Assembly: GCA_025677815.1 (NCBI GenBank)
Contig: JAIXMP010000053.1
Span: 124,001 to 188,000, forward strand
Source of the DNA: Phascolomyces articulosus
Lineage: Eukaryota > Mucoromycota > Mucoromycetes > Mucorales > Lichtheimiaceae
DNA length: 64,000 nucleotides
Direction of reading: 5' to 3'
Shown: in pieces, positions 41,901 to 54,331 of the stretch
Position numbering within the stretch: position 1 is the stretch's first letter
Layout: each line of letters opens with the position of its first letter
The notes under the pieces: generated by a model
What the model saw: the letters and a program-made list of their open reading frames with translations, nothing else
What the model was told of the DNA's origin: nothing
The model's database searches: none
Made by a program: the position numbers and the translations under genes

Positions 41901-44900
41901 AAGGAAGATAGCAATCTAATAAATCTATAAATATTGTTACTAAATGTTATTCAATAGATGAAGCATCGCTAGGGCTTGTGGAAAGTCTTATTTCATCTCG
42001 TGTACAACTATTAATCTTCATGGCATACCGTGATAAAGAAGTCTCCAGAAATTTCACAGAACTTGTTCTTGGAAGCAAGGCTGCCGATATTCATTTAATT
42101 CAAGTTGAAGCGTTTGGTATGGAACCATTAATCGAGTTTATTTGTGACACACTTCACCAACCACGCGAGACGGTTACCCCACTGGCTGAAATTATATATA
42201 ATCGAACACAAGGCAATATCTTTTATGCTACACAGTTACTGCAAACATTGGAACGTAAAAAACTTATTTTTTACGATTGGGATAAAAATGAATGGTGTTT
42301 CGATCTTGATAAGGTAGATGAGGCTACCATGCTGGATGACAATGACACATTTGATGCACAACAATTAGATTTTATGGTGGGTCGATTACGAGAACTTCCA
42401 CGCGCGGGCCGTGCCATTCTTAAATGGGCAACTTTTGTGGGTGATTCATTTACTTGGGATACAGTAAAAAAATTAGTCTTAAGCGACGATAGCACAGACG
42501 ACGAAGAAATAAGTGGTACTACCTATGATGATGAGGATGATAATACAACCATAGTGGATGACGATGACAGTATAACAGTAACGAACGACGATGATCGACA
42601 AATTCACCAATCCAATCATCATGGATTAATGAGTAACCACATTAAAAATTTATTAGCGAACAGTCGGCATCAAAAACCGACTCAATACAAGAAGGGTCCA
42701 AGATCAGTAGTTTCAACAACATCGAACCAAAGTAATGATCCAATCAGTGGTTTACAAGCTGTATTGCAAGAAGGATACATTATGCCCATCGGCGCTGATG
42801 AATTCAAGTGGAGGCATGATCGTATTTCATACGCAGCATCTGAACTTGCCATCCCTTCCATGCGTGCCAAGATGCATCTAAAGGTTGCAAAATATATGAT
42901 GGAAGGTGAGTAGTTTCTTCTCTTCATATTTGAATCTCTCACAAAAATTAATTCTATTTGGTTTTTTTTATCCACTGATAATATCTAATATTATATCATC
43001 ATTATGACAGAAAAAGAAGCGGATACCTTTTTAGTATCTGACCATTTATTAAAATCCATTGATCTCTTACTGGAAATGAAGGATAGTAAACAACGCTATC
43101 GAAATATACTTATCCAAGCTGGAAATAAAGGAAGAATATTTGGTGCTCATAAAATGGCATTCGCATATTATATGGGTGCAGTGAAACTCAGCGATTCGGA
43201 TACACAATGGACCGATGATGATGAGTATCTTACCACATTGAGTCTTTATAACAATGCTGCTGCACTTAGCTGGACTGTGGCGGAATATGATAAAACACAA
43301 GAACTATTGGATGCTATTTTTGAACATGCACGTACACCAAATGATCGAATCCATGCATATCGTGTTCAGGCGCGATATTACCTTGGTGTTCAGAAACATG
43401 AACAAGGAACCGAAATACTCTATCGTTGTATGAATGAGCTCGCACCTGATGAACTATCTCGTATGGATACTAGTGAAGAAGGGTTAATTTGTTTGTACAA
43501 TGAGGTTGAGAATCTGGTTGAAAGTCTTGGAACAGATCAAGTTATACAGTTACCAAAATGTGAAGATTCCTCGTTGATAGGAATACTAGGTATCATGGAA
43601 GAATTGTTAGTACCATCACCTTTTCAATTCTTCTATACGTTAATATTGAAATGCTCTAGATATTTATAGTAATAAATTAATCCGTCTATTATATCTATTC
43701 ACAGACTTACAATAGCGTATTGGAACGAACGCAAACTCGAAGTATACTATTGGTCTTATCGAATTTTAAAATTATCATTTACCCAAGGTCCACTTGGTTG
43801 TACTTCAAGCGCATGTATGTTTGCTGGTCTAGGATACATTGTTTTATGCCAAAAGCATTTCTTTGCGGAAGTAAGTACATGATTTTTAAGTAATTAAATG
43901 AATGATGAGCAATGGATGTAAAAAAAAAAAAAGGTTATTCAATATAACTTTTATTCTTCAGAAATTGGGTGCTATTGGTGTTTCCTTAGTGGATAAATAT
44001 GGTACACCGCAAGAAAAAGGATTAGCGTACAATCTTTATCCAAAATTCCTTGTTTCATGGAAATATCATTATCGAGAAGCATCCCATTACTTCCAAGCAG
44101 GCTATCGTTTTGCTATATCAGCTGGTGATCGGATTTTTGCAGCTTTTACTCTAGTCAATATATCTCAACTCATGTTTTTATGTGGTCAACATGTAGCTGA
44201 AATTCTACGTGATACTGAACAATGGTATGAAGAAATACATTCTTGGGCTCCATTTATCGATCAAAATAGCTTCGCCATTTGTATTATACGGGCCTGTAAA
44301 GCATTACAGGGTCAAACATACATCGATACGCCTGATGTATTTGATGGAGATGATGGATTTAACGATGCGCACTTCTTAGCCGAAAGTTGTAAGCATAGTT
44401 CCAATCCTGCGCTCTTGTTAAACTGGTATGAAACATTCAAGCTTATTCCATTGGTGCTATATGAGCATTTGGATGCAGCCCTTGAAGTGGGTTATCGATG
44501 CTACAGTACCTTTAAAGGTCATCCATGTCATAGGTTTTTATCATTATTCTTAAATTCTTATTAGTTGATTATATCACTACTACTGCTACTATTTTTCTTG
44601 TTATAAAGAAGGGTTCTTGGAGCTAAATGATTTATAATTTTATTTTAGACATACTCGTACAATGTTATTTTATTTTTCTATGGCACTGATTGAAAAATGT
44701 CGACAAGATTATCCTCGAAAGGATGAATACATTGCACAAGTTCGAAAAAATCAAGAGTATATACATGAATACGCAGTAAATAGCCCTATTAATTATGCGA
44801 TGTATTCGACGCTTATCGAAGCAGAACTTACTGGATTTAATGGATCTCCTTCTGATATATTACAAGCCAGTCGTTTATACGAGGATGCGATGAACCAAGC

Positions 44901-47900
44901 ACGTGAAGGTGATTGGTGTCTGGAACTCTGTGTTATTCATGAATATACAGGGGCATTTTACCATCGTAATGGATATCATAATATTGCTTACTGTTTTATA
45001 AAAAAGGTATTACACATTATTTATTATATCACCCTACTATACTTCGTGTCATAAAAAGCATATTTTTTTTGTATTATTTACAGCTATATATTATAATCTC
45101 ATTGTAATTTTCTTATTTATACATCAGTCTATCGACTTGTATATGGGTCATGGATCATATGGAAAAGCAAGACACGTCAGTTCAAAATATTCAAAACTTT
45201 TGGATGACTTGAGTGATACTAAAGCAGAACCTTGTGAAATTGGAATTCAAACCGATACAATGCCTTATTACAGTACACAAACACTACGAAATGATGAATG
45301 GAATGACGGCACCATGGAGCAAAATTCGAAAAATAGTTCATCAACTACAGTTGTCAATAATAATGAAACATATATAGCCGAAAGTATACCACCTGTAACC
45401 ACGGAACAAACTTTACAATGTCTTGATATTGTAAGTCTTTATAAAGAAGCAGGCGTGTGTATTAAAAATATTGCTGACCTATTGTTCTCATCATTTCATT
45501 AGGTTGATATGGCATCCATATTGAAAAGTTCGCAGGTTATCTCATCTGAAATGCGATTTGACAGCCTATTGGTGTCCATGTTGGATATTATTTTCGAGAA
45601 TAGTGGTGCAGACTGCGGAGCAATTATTATCAAGGAAGAAAAGTATGGTGTCTATGCATATGGTTGTCAGAACGAACCAGTTACCACCTATGATCCACCT
45701 AAGCCATTAAATGATGCTGATGAACTGATATCAAGCAGAATTATCAACCATACTGTACATACGGAGGAAAGCATATTTATCCATAATGTCAAAAAAGACA
45801 CCCGATTTGCGGTTGGTCCTTGGTTCGAACGCACAGGTGAAAAATCAGTGATCTGTATGCCGATCACACATAAATTCCGAACTATGGGCTGTTTGCTAAT
45901 TGAAGGTGCTGTTGGTGTTTTTACACAACGCCATGTAACAGTATTAAGTTTGCTATGTCAACAAATGGGTATTTCTACCACCAACGCATCCTTGTTTAAA
46001 TCCGTCCAACGTGCTACTATGGCAAATGTGAGGTAATAAGATAATATATATAAGATATAAGTATTAATTAATTAATAATAAGAGAAACTCAATCCATTTA
46101 ACTATTTTTAATGATTTTCACTGTATATTAATAGAATGATTGAAATGCAAAAACAAGCTTTAGAAGAAGCTCGGCGTAGTAAAGAAGCTGCTATTCGTGC
46201 TACGAAATTACGTGAAATGTTTTTAGCAAACATGAGCCATGAGATTCGTACGCCTTTTGCTGGATTTTACGGCATGATTTCCTTACTAGCCGGGACAGAG
46301 TAAATATGTTACCATTTTTTTTCTCTGATACATATGCTATAATTAAGCGTCATCTGATGACTTAATAATAATACAAATAGATTAGATCCGGAACAACGCG
46401 ATCTTGTGAAAACAGCGAAAGAATCCTGTGAAGTTTTATTACGACTTATCGACGATCTTCTCAATTTTTCAAAGGTATTTATATTTCACCTGCGTTGTTA
46501 AAGATAATTATATACAAATAAAGTAAATTTGTGATACTAATTTTGTTAATTTGTTAAATAAAGTTACAAGCCGGGAAGGTTTCACTTGATTTATCAGAAG
46601 TCGTTATCGAAGATGTTATAACTGAAGTAGTGGAAATGCTAATTGTCATGGCCCTACAAAAACAAATCAATATTACGTATGATATAGCTCCTGATGTTCC
46701 ATTAGTAGTTATGACAGATTCAAACCGTCTTCGGCAGTACGTATACTTTGTGGAAAGATTCAGCATTATTTATAGTAACTGATTACTTATATACAATGAT
46801 TAATTCAAAATCAATATGTTACAAATACGTATATATAGAATTATTATAAATTTATTAGGTAATGCAATTAAATTTACCCATGAAGGTGAAATCATAATTC
46901 GATGCTCCTTGGAAAAGGGTGCAAATCAAAATCACCAGGAAAAAAATAGCATATCACTCTTGTTTGAAGTGATAGACTCGGGGATTGGTATTAGTAACGA
47001 ACAGCGTAAATCTCTTTTTGTTCCGTTCTCCCAAGTGGATGGTAGTACAACGTAAGTATTGTTAATGTGGTATATCAAAACAGCACAATAATAATAGACG
47101 CACTGAATTAAATTATTAAGAAAATGACGCACTTTTATCTTAATAACTGCTATTTATACAGTCGCAAGTATGGAGGTACAGGGTTAGGATTAAGTATTTG
47201 TCTTCAGCTGGTTGAGCTTATGTCTGGTAAAATTGGTGTCAAGAGTGAACCATCCAAAGGATCCACGTTTTTCTTTAACATCAAAACAACCATCCCGGGA
47301 TCAATTGAGCAATACAAGAGTCGTCACAGAAAAATACTCGGCGGTCTTTTACAACAAGTTCGTGGGATGCGTATTTTAGTTGTGGAAAAATACTCTTCGA
47401 CAGTTGCCCTAGTTCAACGACTTTTACCTGATATCACAGTAGACAGTGCATGTTCTATTAAAGAGTTACTCAAATATAATGCATCGGACTATCAAATCGT
47501 TATTGTTGGGTTATATTTATCACTTGATCCAGCTTTTGGAACAATGGTCGACCAGGTCACACTATGGTTAAAAAATGCGCGGTGTATGCTGATATTGCAT
47601 TATCCAACAGGTGTAGTTGGAGAAACTCACTCTAATGACAGAAACAAAAATAAAACAGCAGCAGTACCACTCTTCAATATTGGTGGTAGCAGTATCGGTA
47701 TTAGTAAGAAAACAAATAACAATCAGCAACAATTAGAAATAAAAACCATGGTGGAAAATTTAGGCATTAGTAGTAATATTGACGATAAGATAATGCTAAA
47801 AAGCAGCGTCGACAGCAGCCATAACAACGACGTAAGCATAGTTAAAGGAGAGGATCGAAAACAAATTATTGCTCGTTTAGTGGTTCCATTGCGCCGAAAA

Positions 47901-48791
47901 GCCTTACTTCGAACAATAATTGGTGTAATCCAACAACAAGAGACAATAGCTCCTGCATCTTCGATTACCGGTGCTGCTACTCCACCACCACCAAGACGAC
48001 CATCATTGATAATACGTAAAAGCTCAGAAAACAGAAAAGCTCGCGATCCTAATGAAATGCTTATTACTCCTGAAGAACGCAAAAAATTTAGTAAGATGCA
48101 TATTTTAATTGCTGAAGGTATTACAGCTATTTCTTTTCAAGTATACTAAATATCAACATCAGAGAGTTGACATGTAGTAATTAAATATGATTTTGTTAGA
48201 TAATCCGGTAGCCCAGAAGTTATTATATAAACAACTTACCATGCGATTTGGCTTTCAAGTCACGTGTGCTAATGATGGCCAAGAAGCTGTTATTGCCTGG
48301 AGAAGTCATCCGCAAGATCATTTTGTAATGGCGTTCTTCGACCACCATATGCCCAAGGTTGTAACCACTATATCAATATATTTATATGCGTCTCTAACTA
48401 CCTTTTGTATTTATTTAATGGATATTCCCATCCTCTCTTTAGTGTGATGGTGTTGAAGCAACAAAAAGAATCCGAATGATTGAAGCCGAGGAAAAAAGAG
48501 CAAACCCTTTTCCTATTTGTGCTCTCACTGCCGATATACAAGACAGTGCGCGCGAAATATGCATGAATGCAGGAATGACTGAGTAAGATTGTTGTTGTCA
48601 TATTTTTAATATATATATATATATGCTGATACTTAGAATATGCTGGTTTATGTGCCAAACATTAACATCCCCTCGTAATTAATATTACAACAAACATTTA
48701 TAGCTATCTCACAAAACCAACAAATCATAAGATCCTTGCTGAAATTCTAAGGCGATACTGTGGTAATTATGCTGCTACTTGTAAATCATAG
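38991..48791 (+). CDS. Hybrid histidine kinase with N-terminal pseudokinase, ATPase, GAF and receiver (copy B, complete)
   Basis: Twenty-six exons encode 2453 aa: 38991-39145, 39244-39359, 39487-39726, 39800-39875, 39970-40276, 40398-40440, 40529-40590, 40665-41085, 41186-41234, 41311-41719, 41840-41864, 41958-42905, 43011-43605, 43705-43870, 43962-44533, 44649-45006, 45128-45430, 45503-46032, 46135-46299, 46381-46474, 46564-46736, 46839-47051, 47162-48117, 48200-48357, 48443-48582, 48704-48791. Domains: kinase-like 1-340 (Lys62 of VAK kept; HGEIRPSG at 164-171 and SFG at 186-188 lack catalytic Asp), ATPase with Walker A 469-477 and Walker B at 627-635, helical TPR-like region 800-1600, GAF about 1620-1790, HisKA with phospho-His1827, HATPase about 1930-2050, a degenerate receiver from 2076, and a true receiver with Asp2373 (FFDHHMP) and Lys2429 (LTKP). 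The start matches copy A. Family role: cytosolic phosphorelay to Ypd1-type carriers. Confidence 0.95.
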
Positions 48792-49404
48792 ATACCATCA
48801 ATTACATAGAGAAAGAACCCTCTATTATCTTTTTTATCTTGTTTATTGTACACATTAATCTTATTTTATTTTGTATGAGGACACATTTCTTATCATTTAT
48901 TATAAGCGTTTGTTATTTTCATTGTTATCCATCATCACCGTTCTTTCGAATGCAGGGACCATGAATTAATGTATTTTATGGATATCCCTTTCTTTTTTTT
49001 GAGGTGGTTTTTCGACCTAACTATCCTTGACAGGTTATTATTTATTTTACTATAAATGAATGATTCTAGTTGTTGTTGCGTCTGTGATCATGTCATCTGT
49101 AATCAAATACACAATAATGAAAAACGAACCATGCGAGAGAAAAAAAAAAACCAGAAAACGCAAAACAAAAAAATGTGAAGCAAAACATTGTTATTGACAA
49201 CGATAAAGGTCATATTTTAAAGCAAGAGTAGTAACAAACTTGCAAGATTGTAAGTAACACATAAATGTTAAAGCACAAAATGTATGATCAATTTATTGCG
49301 AATGAAAAGTTATTAAAAAAGAGTAGAAGCGGGAATATCTTCATAACATCAAAATTGCTAATATTCTTGTTGCATTTCACAACTCCAAAGTGGGTTTGCT
49401 TGCG
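48792..49404. other. 3' flank of hybrid kinase copy B
   Basis: About 600 bp of AT-rich DNA between the kinase stop codon and the tandem array. It includes an A-run at 49140-49150. No gene was seen. Confidence 0.5.
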
Positions 49405-50610
49405 TCTGCAGAAGAACCATCTCCCCAGCCAACCAGTCAGTTGAGTGTATGATTGCAATCTCGCACATGCTTCAGCTCTGATAGGGTGCTTCCACAAGAC
49501 AATCATGCTTATCCATCTTCTGCATAACCATTGTGTCATAATCTTTAAATACGATAACCAGGACGTTCAATAGCTAGTATATAAACTTATAATATTAGTT
49601 AGCAGTTGATATATATATATATATATATATATAAACACTCAAAAAATATGTCAACACTTTCCAGATATTAATATGAATCACGACAATGACAACAAAGAGC
49701 AGCTCAGGTAAAGCTATCAGTCTATACCCTTTAAGAATATTACAATTATTTAAGAAGTTCCTGGTTGGGCAACTATAAATAACTGTAATCGTTCCGCTTG
49801 CTCCTTGCGCCTGCAGAAGAACCATCTCCCCAGCCAACCAGTCAGTTGAGTGTATGATTGCAATCTCGCACATGCTTCAGCTCTGATAGGATGCTTCCAC
49901 AAGACAATCATGCTTATCCATCTTCTGCATAACCATTGTGTCATAATCTTTAAATACGATAACCAGGACGTTCAATAGCTAGTATATAAACTTATAATAT
50001 TAGTTAGCAGTTGATATATATATATATATATAAACACTCAAAAAATATGTCAACACTTTCCAGATATTAATATGAATCACGACAATGACAACAAAGAGCA
50101 GCTCAGGTAAAGCTATCAGTCTATACCCTTTAAGAATATTACAATTATTTAAGAAGTTCCTGGTTGGGCAACTATAAATAACTGTAATCGTTCCGCTTGC
50201 TCCTTGCGCCTGCAGAAGAACCATCTCCCCAGCCAACCAGTCAGTTGAGTGTATGATTGCAATCTCGCACATGCTTCAGCTCTGATAGGATGCTTCCACA
50301 AGACAATCATGCTTATCCATCTTCTGCATAACCATTGTGTCATAATCTTTAAATACGATAACCAGGACGTTCAATAGCTAGTATATAAACTTATAATATT
50401 AGTTAGCAGTTGATATATATATATATATATATATATATAAACACTCAAAAAATATGTCAACACTTTCCAGATATTAATATGAATCACGACAATGACAACA
50501 AAGAGCAGCTCAGGTAAAGCTATCAGTCTATACCCTTTAAGAATATTACAACCATTTAGGAAGTTCCTGGTTGGGCAACTATAAATAATTGTAATCGATC
50601 CGCTTGCTCT
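49405..50610. repeat. Three tandem units of about 400 bp
   Basis: The sequence beginning CTGCAGAAGAACCATCTCCC recurs at 49406, 49811 and 50210, giving periods of 405 and 399 bp. The units are nearly identical; most of the length difference is in an internal AT microsatellite (near 49610, 50013 and 50415). The third unit decays near 50610 (CGCTTGCTCTTACTG instead of CGCTTGCTCCTTGCG). Each unit carries the same minus-strand open frame of 60-90 codons (begins MTQWLCRRWISMIVLW), which resembles no family I know and is probably not a gene. The high identity points to recent tandem duplication. Confidence 0.95.
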
Positions 50611-51004
50611 TACTGTCCTTCCATGATTTTCAAAAGATACTGACTGGGCGTCATTTATAATAAAAAATAGTGTAGAATGGAAGGTAACTCGTCAAGATTT
50701 CTAATTTAAATATTTTCAAAGTTTTAACAAATTAAATCTTTCTATATTCTATCATCAGTAAAGCATAAGCAATGAAAAGTAATCCATCTTGAACTGCGAA
50801 TGTTACCTTCTAATCTCAATAATGTATAGCGCAAACATAATATTTTTGTTGAATAGGTTTAACGCAGTTGTGTTACCGTGTGTTTAGTAGGGAGAAGAGA
50901 AAGTCACTTCTGAGATTAAGAACGGCGCACTAAAGCAAAAAGTGGACTAAGTTCTCTATCAGGTGACTCTATCCTACACTTTTCTTTTTTTTTTTTGAAG
51001 TTTC
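50611..51004. other. Spacer between tandem array and next gene
   Basis: About 390 bp, AT-rich, ending in a poly-T run (50985-50996) just before the start at 51005. No feature beyond a presumed promoter was recognised. Confidence 0.45.
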
Positions 51005-53273
51005 ATGCCTCCCTCGAAAAAACAAAAGGTTATAACAACTGATCTAAATTGGTGCATCAATAATTCTTCCACGTTGTCTCCTTCTACTTTTATTGAAACT
51101 TTCAATTATGGAGATAAGAAATCTGCAAATCATCGGTATTCAAGTATATTGAATACAAAAAGGTTTAATAAAAATGTACCCAATGTGTCGCGATTACAAG
51201 CAGCTTTCGATATATGGAAAGGAAGTCAACAAGAAGTGACTTTTTGGAACAATAGAAAAGTTGAATTGGCACGAGAAACTGCTAACGCACGTACACGGGT
51301 TTCTGTAATAGCTTCAATCGGTCGCATTGGTGAACAAGAAGGTTTCCAACTTGGTGGTGATAATACCTATAATGGTGATAACACTGGATCATCAAGTGAC
51401 ATGATTGATAATAATAGTACGCCAATTGGTATTAATATGGATGAAGAAACTCTGACTACTGATAATGACGGTGATGATTCAGAATCAGTCGAAACAGAAA
51501 GGTCGAGTGATAAATCTGTTGTAAGAGTATATCCAAATGTCCATACATTTTTATATTAACTTTTGAGTTTTTTATTATGTTATAATAGGGATGGAAAAAA
51601 GAGAAAGAATACAAAGGTTAGTTGTAGTTTTATTGTTATTATTAGTGTATTCTTAGCAACAAGATATTAACATCAATGCTGACCACTTATTATTATGTTG
51701 ATGTATATCTTTAATAGCTTGATTTGAAAAAATTCAAGGAGGAATATGACAAAATGATTGATGAAAATAAGTGGACCTTGAGTTGCAGTGGACGGAAAGT
51801 GGAGGATGTTTTGTATATGTATGGATACACTGAAATATGAACAGTAAGCTGCTATTTATTTCATAATATATTTAAGTATAATAATCTTAATCATAATAAA
51901 AAAAAGTGGTTGAGTTGAACTAATCATTTTTTTTCTTTCTTTTTAGTCTTTGCCATTCTTTCGTTGTGGATCCGTGGGATACGACTTATTTGACAAAAAG
52001 TGTTTTTACGAAAGCTGAAATTGATGAGATCAAGACTTGGAAGCAAAAGGGATACCCTGTACCTGAAGAAAAATGCCTTCAATATTTGAATCAATACAAG
52101 CAGGTAATTGCTACAAAAAAAAGATAATGGTTATTCAGTGCGATTAACTTAAAACCGAATTCAGATAAAAAATGCTACTGAAGCTCGAAGAATGATATTT
52201 AAAGCACAAGGTTGGGACGAAGACTTTGACAGAAATACAAACCATGATCTTGATTGGATCCGTCATAGTTATTATACGATGTAAGTTTACCCCCATAATA
52301 CATATATGAAGTTGTGCGTGCGTACGTGCGTGTGTGTGTGTGTGTAGTATACGAACGGATATAAATATTTATAAATATTTATGCAAATATTACTTTATTA
52401 TATGGAATAGGATACGAGAACTTGAACGTGGTGGTGTTGACGACCACACAAATTCAGAAACTTGGCTATTGTCTCATATTTGGACCTCTGTGGATCGTGT
52501 CTTTGATGACATGGAATTATATGTACTTAGGTAATTTTCTATCTTTATATATATGTATATGTACATTATGATAGATGCATTCTTTTCAATTCACAATAAT
52601 TAAAAATAACAATTTTGGAATGTATAGAGGCGAGAATGCAAGTGCAGCTTCTAGTAGTCGGAAAAATAAGGAACGTGTGCCTCAAGGAGAAGAAAAACTT
52701 GAAAGAAAAAGAATGGGACGAAGATTGGACATGATTCTTCGAAAAAAGAAATTGGAACTTGGTGGTGGTGAAGCCGGAAAGGAGATGGACGATAATGATG
52801 CGAAATTATTGAGAGAAAGAGACATAAAACTACCAAAGGCTCTTAAAGATATGATGATGATGTTAAAGAAAGAAAAAGGGGATATAGAAGGTGTTAGAAT
52901 TGCAGGGCTTCTACAATATGGTTAGTAATCCCATTTCATTTTATTTTTTCTTTTCTCATTTTTTGATTCTGTTGCTGACTTATTTTTTACAGGATTAAAA
53001 ATGACAAGTATCACATTGGACGTACCTGAAAAATATGCTCATCGAATCACACGAACGCAGAATGTTCTTGTTCCATATACTTTTGAAGACTTGCCAAATT
53101 TTAGAAAAGTGTTATACATGGCATTAAGCAACAAGGCCATTGTTTTGGACACATTACATTTATTATCAACCCCAGCCCAAGATGAAGAAGTAGGTTATGA
53201 TGATCTTAGTGGAGTAATGGAGCCACCGGAGGAAGATTCTTATCAACTCCCTGATACCTTTAGTTCGCAGTGA
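51005..53273 (+). pseudogene. Member of a Mucoromycota-expanded family, probably frame-damaged
   Basis: Recognised from family memory by the motifs SLCHSFVVD, RGENASAASSSRKN, RMGRRLDMILRKKKLELG, GGEAGKE and LPKALKDM, which recur in a large Mucoromycota family of unknown function. Well-supported exons: 51947-52103, 52165-52280, 52411-52530, 52628-52920 and 52993-53273 (stop). The 5' part is problematic. The exon 51005-51520 is open, but joining it through a small exon (51589-51616) to the exon at 51718 gives a stop. The 51718 exon itself reaches an in-frame TGA at about 51838 before its donor. A one-base shift near 51830 would restore continuity into LCHSFVVD. It is either a pseudogene, a sequencing error, or has unusual splicing. 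The GRRLD...ELGGGE pattern recalls PD-(D/E)xK nucleases; this is inference only. Confidence 0.6.
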
Positions 53274-54331
53274 ATGGCTAAATAAACATATACCTCTCCA
53301 ATTATTGATACCCACATGTATAAAACCTCGTGTTTGTTTTTTCTATTTGTCGATGTTGCATTTAAAAAGTCTTTTATTTTATAAAAGTGTAATATACAGA
53401 AAAATAAAGTGAAAGATATATCTTAATGATCTGTTTAAAGTTTTATTTAATAAGGTAAAGTCATTTGTGTTTTAACGATTGATACCATGTTAGAATCCGT
53501 TTAATAAATTGAAGAAACAACAGAAACAACACGCCTACTTTTTCATGTCTTGCTTTTTTTTAAGAAATAATACAGCAACGAAATAGCACGTTGTTTTTTT
53601 TCAACTGTATGTTCAACAAAAAAAAAATAGCATGACTGACCATCCGTTGGTAATAGTAGTTTTAATAAAGAATCCAATCATGATTTTTTTTTATTATTAT
53701 TTCAAGGCGCTGATTCAAAGTATATATGTTTTGTGTTATTATGAGTAATATGAAAACCTTTTAAGTGCCTTCGATACATTGGATAAACTTTATACAGGCT
53801 ATGGGAGATAGATGTAGAATTAAGTTTAGAAAAGATGATCAAGTGGTTAGTGAGGTGAACGTTTTTTGGCGTTTTGGGATGTAGATATCGTCTTTTGGAT
53901 TAGTTGATGAAGAAATGTGAATGTTTTTGATAATTTCCCAGTACAGGATGCTTGCTGTGATTCCATTTTTGATGTTAGCAGTAACTACGTTTAAAATTTG
54001 GTTTTATTTAAAGTCTCTGTTGAACACATCGTCCTTGTCGGACTTTTTTGTTCGAAACAGATATTAAGAGAAAAAAGTGGATGAAAACCCTGCGCTCGTA
54101 AGCAGGGAAAAAGTTAAGAGGGAAAGGTTAAAGGGTATGTCATATAAAATATGAAGGGGTTACAGTGAGTCTGTTTATAGAAAGTAAATGACATAAAGTA
54201 GTAACTGTATCTAACTAAGTAATGAGAGTACACTAGGGAAAAAGGAAATGGGGAAGAAAGAAAGGTAATAAAATAAAATAAAAAAATAAAAGGGAAGAAA
54301 AGTAGTTATAAAGGGAGTATAAATAGTAAGC
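53274..54331. other. 3' flank of 51005-53273 and probable LINE 3' untranslated region
   Basis: About 1 kb without open frames. Read on the minus strand it follows the LINE ORF2 stop. A T-run at 53684-53692 followed by ATTATTATTT would be an A-rich tail on the element's sense strand, so the element may extend to about 53684. The boundary is not proven. Confidence 0.4.

Noticed and set aside
49750..50343. Repeated minus-strand open frames in the tandem array as possible small genes
   Set aside because: They repeat only because the DNA units are duplicated; there is no recognisable domain, promoter or intron structure.
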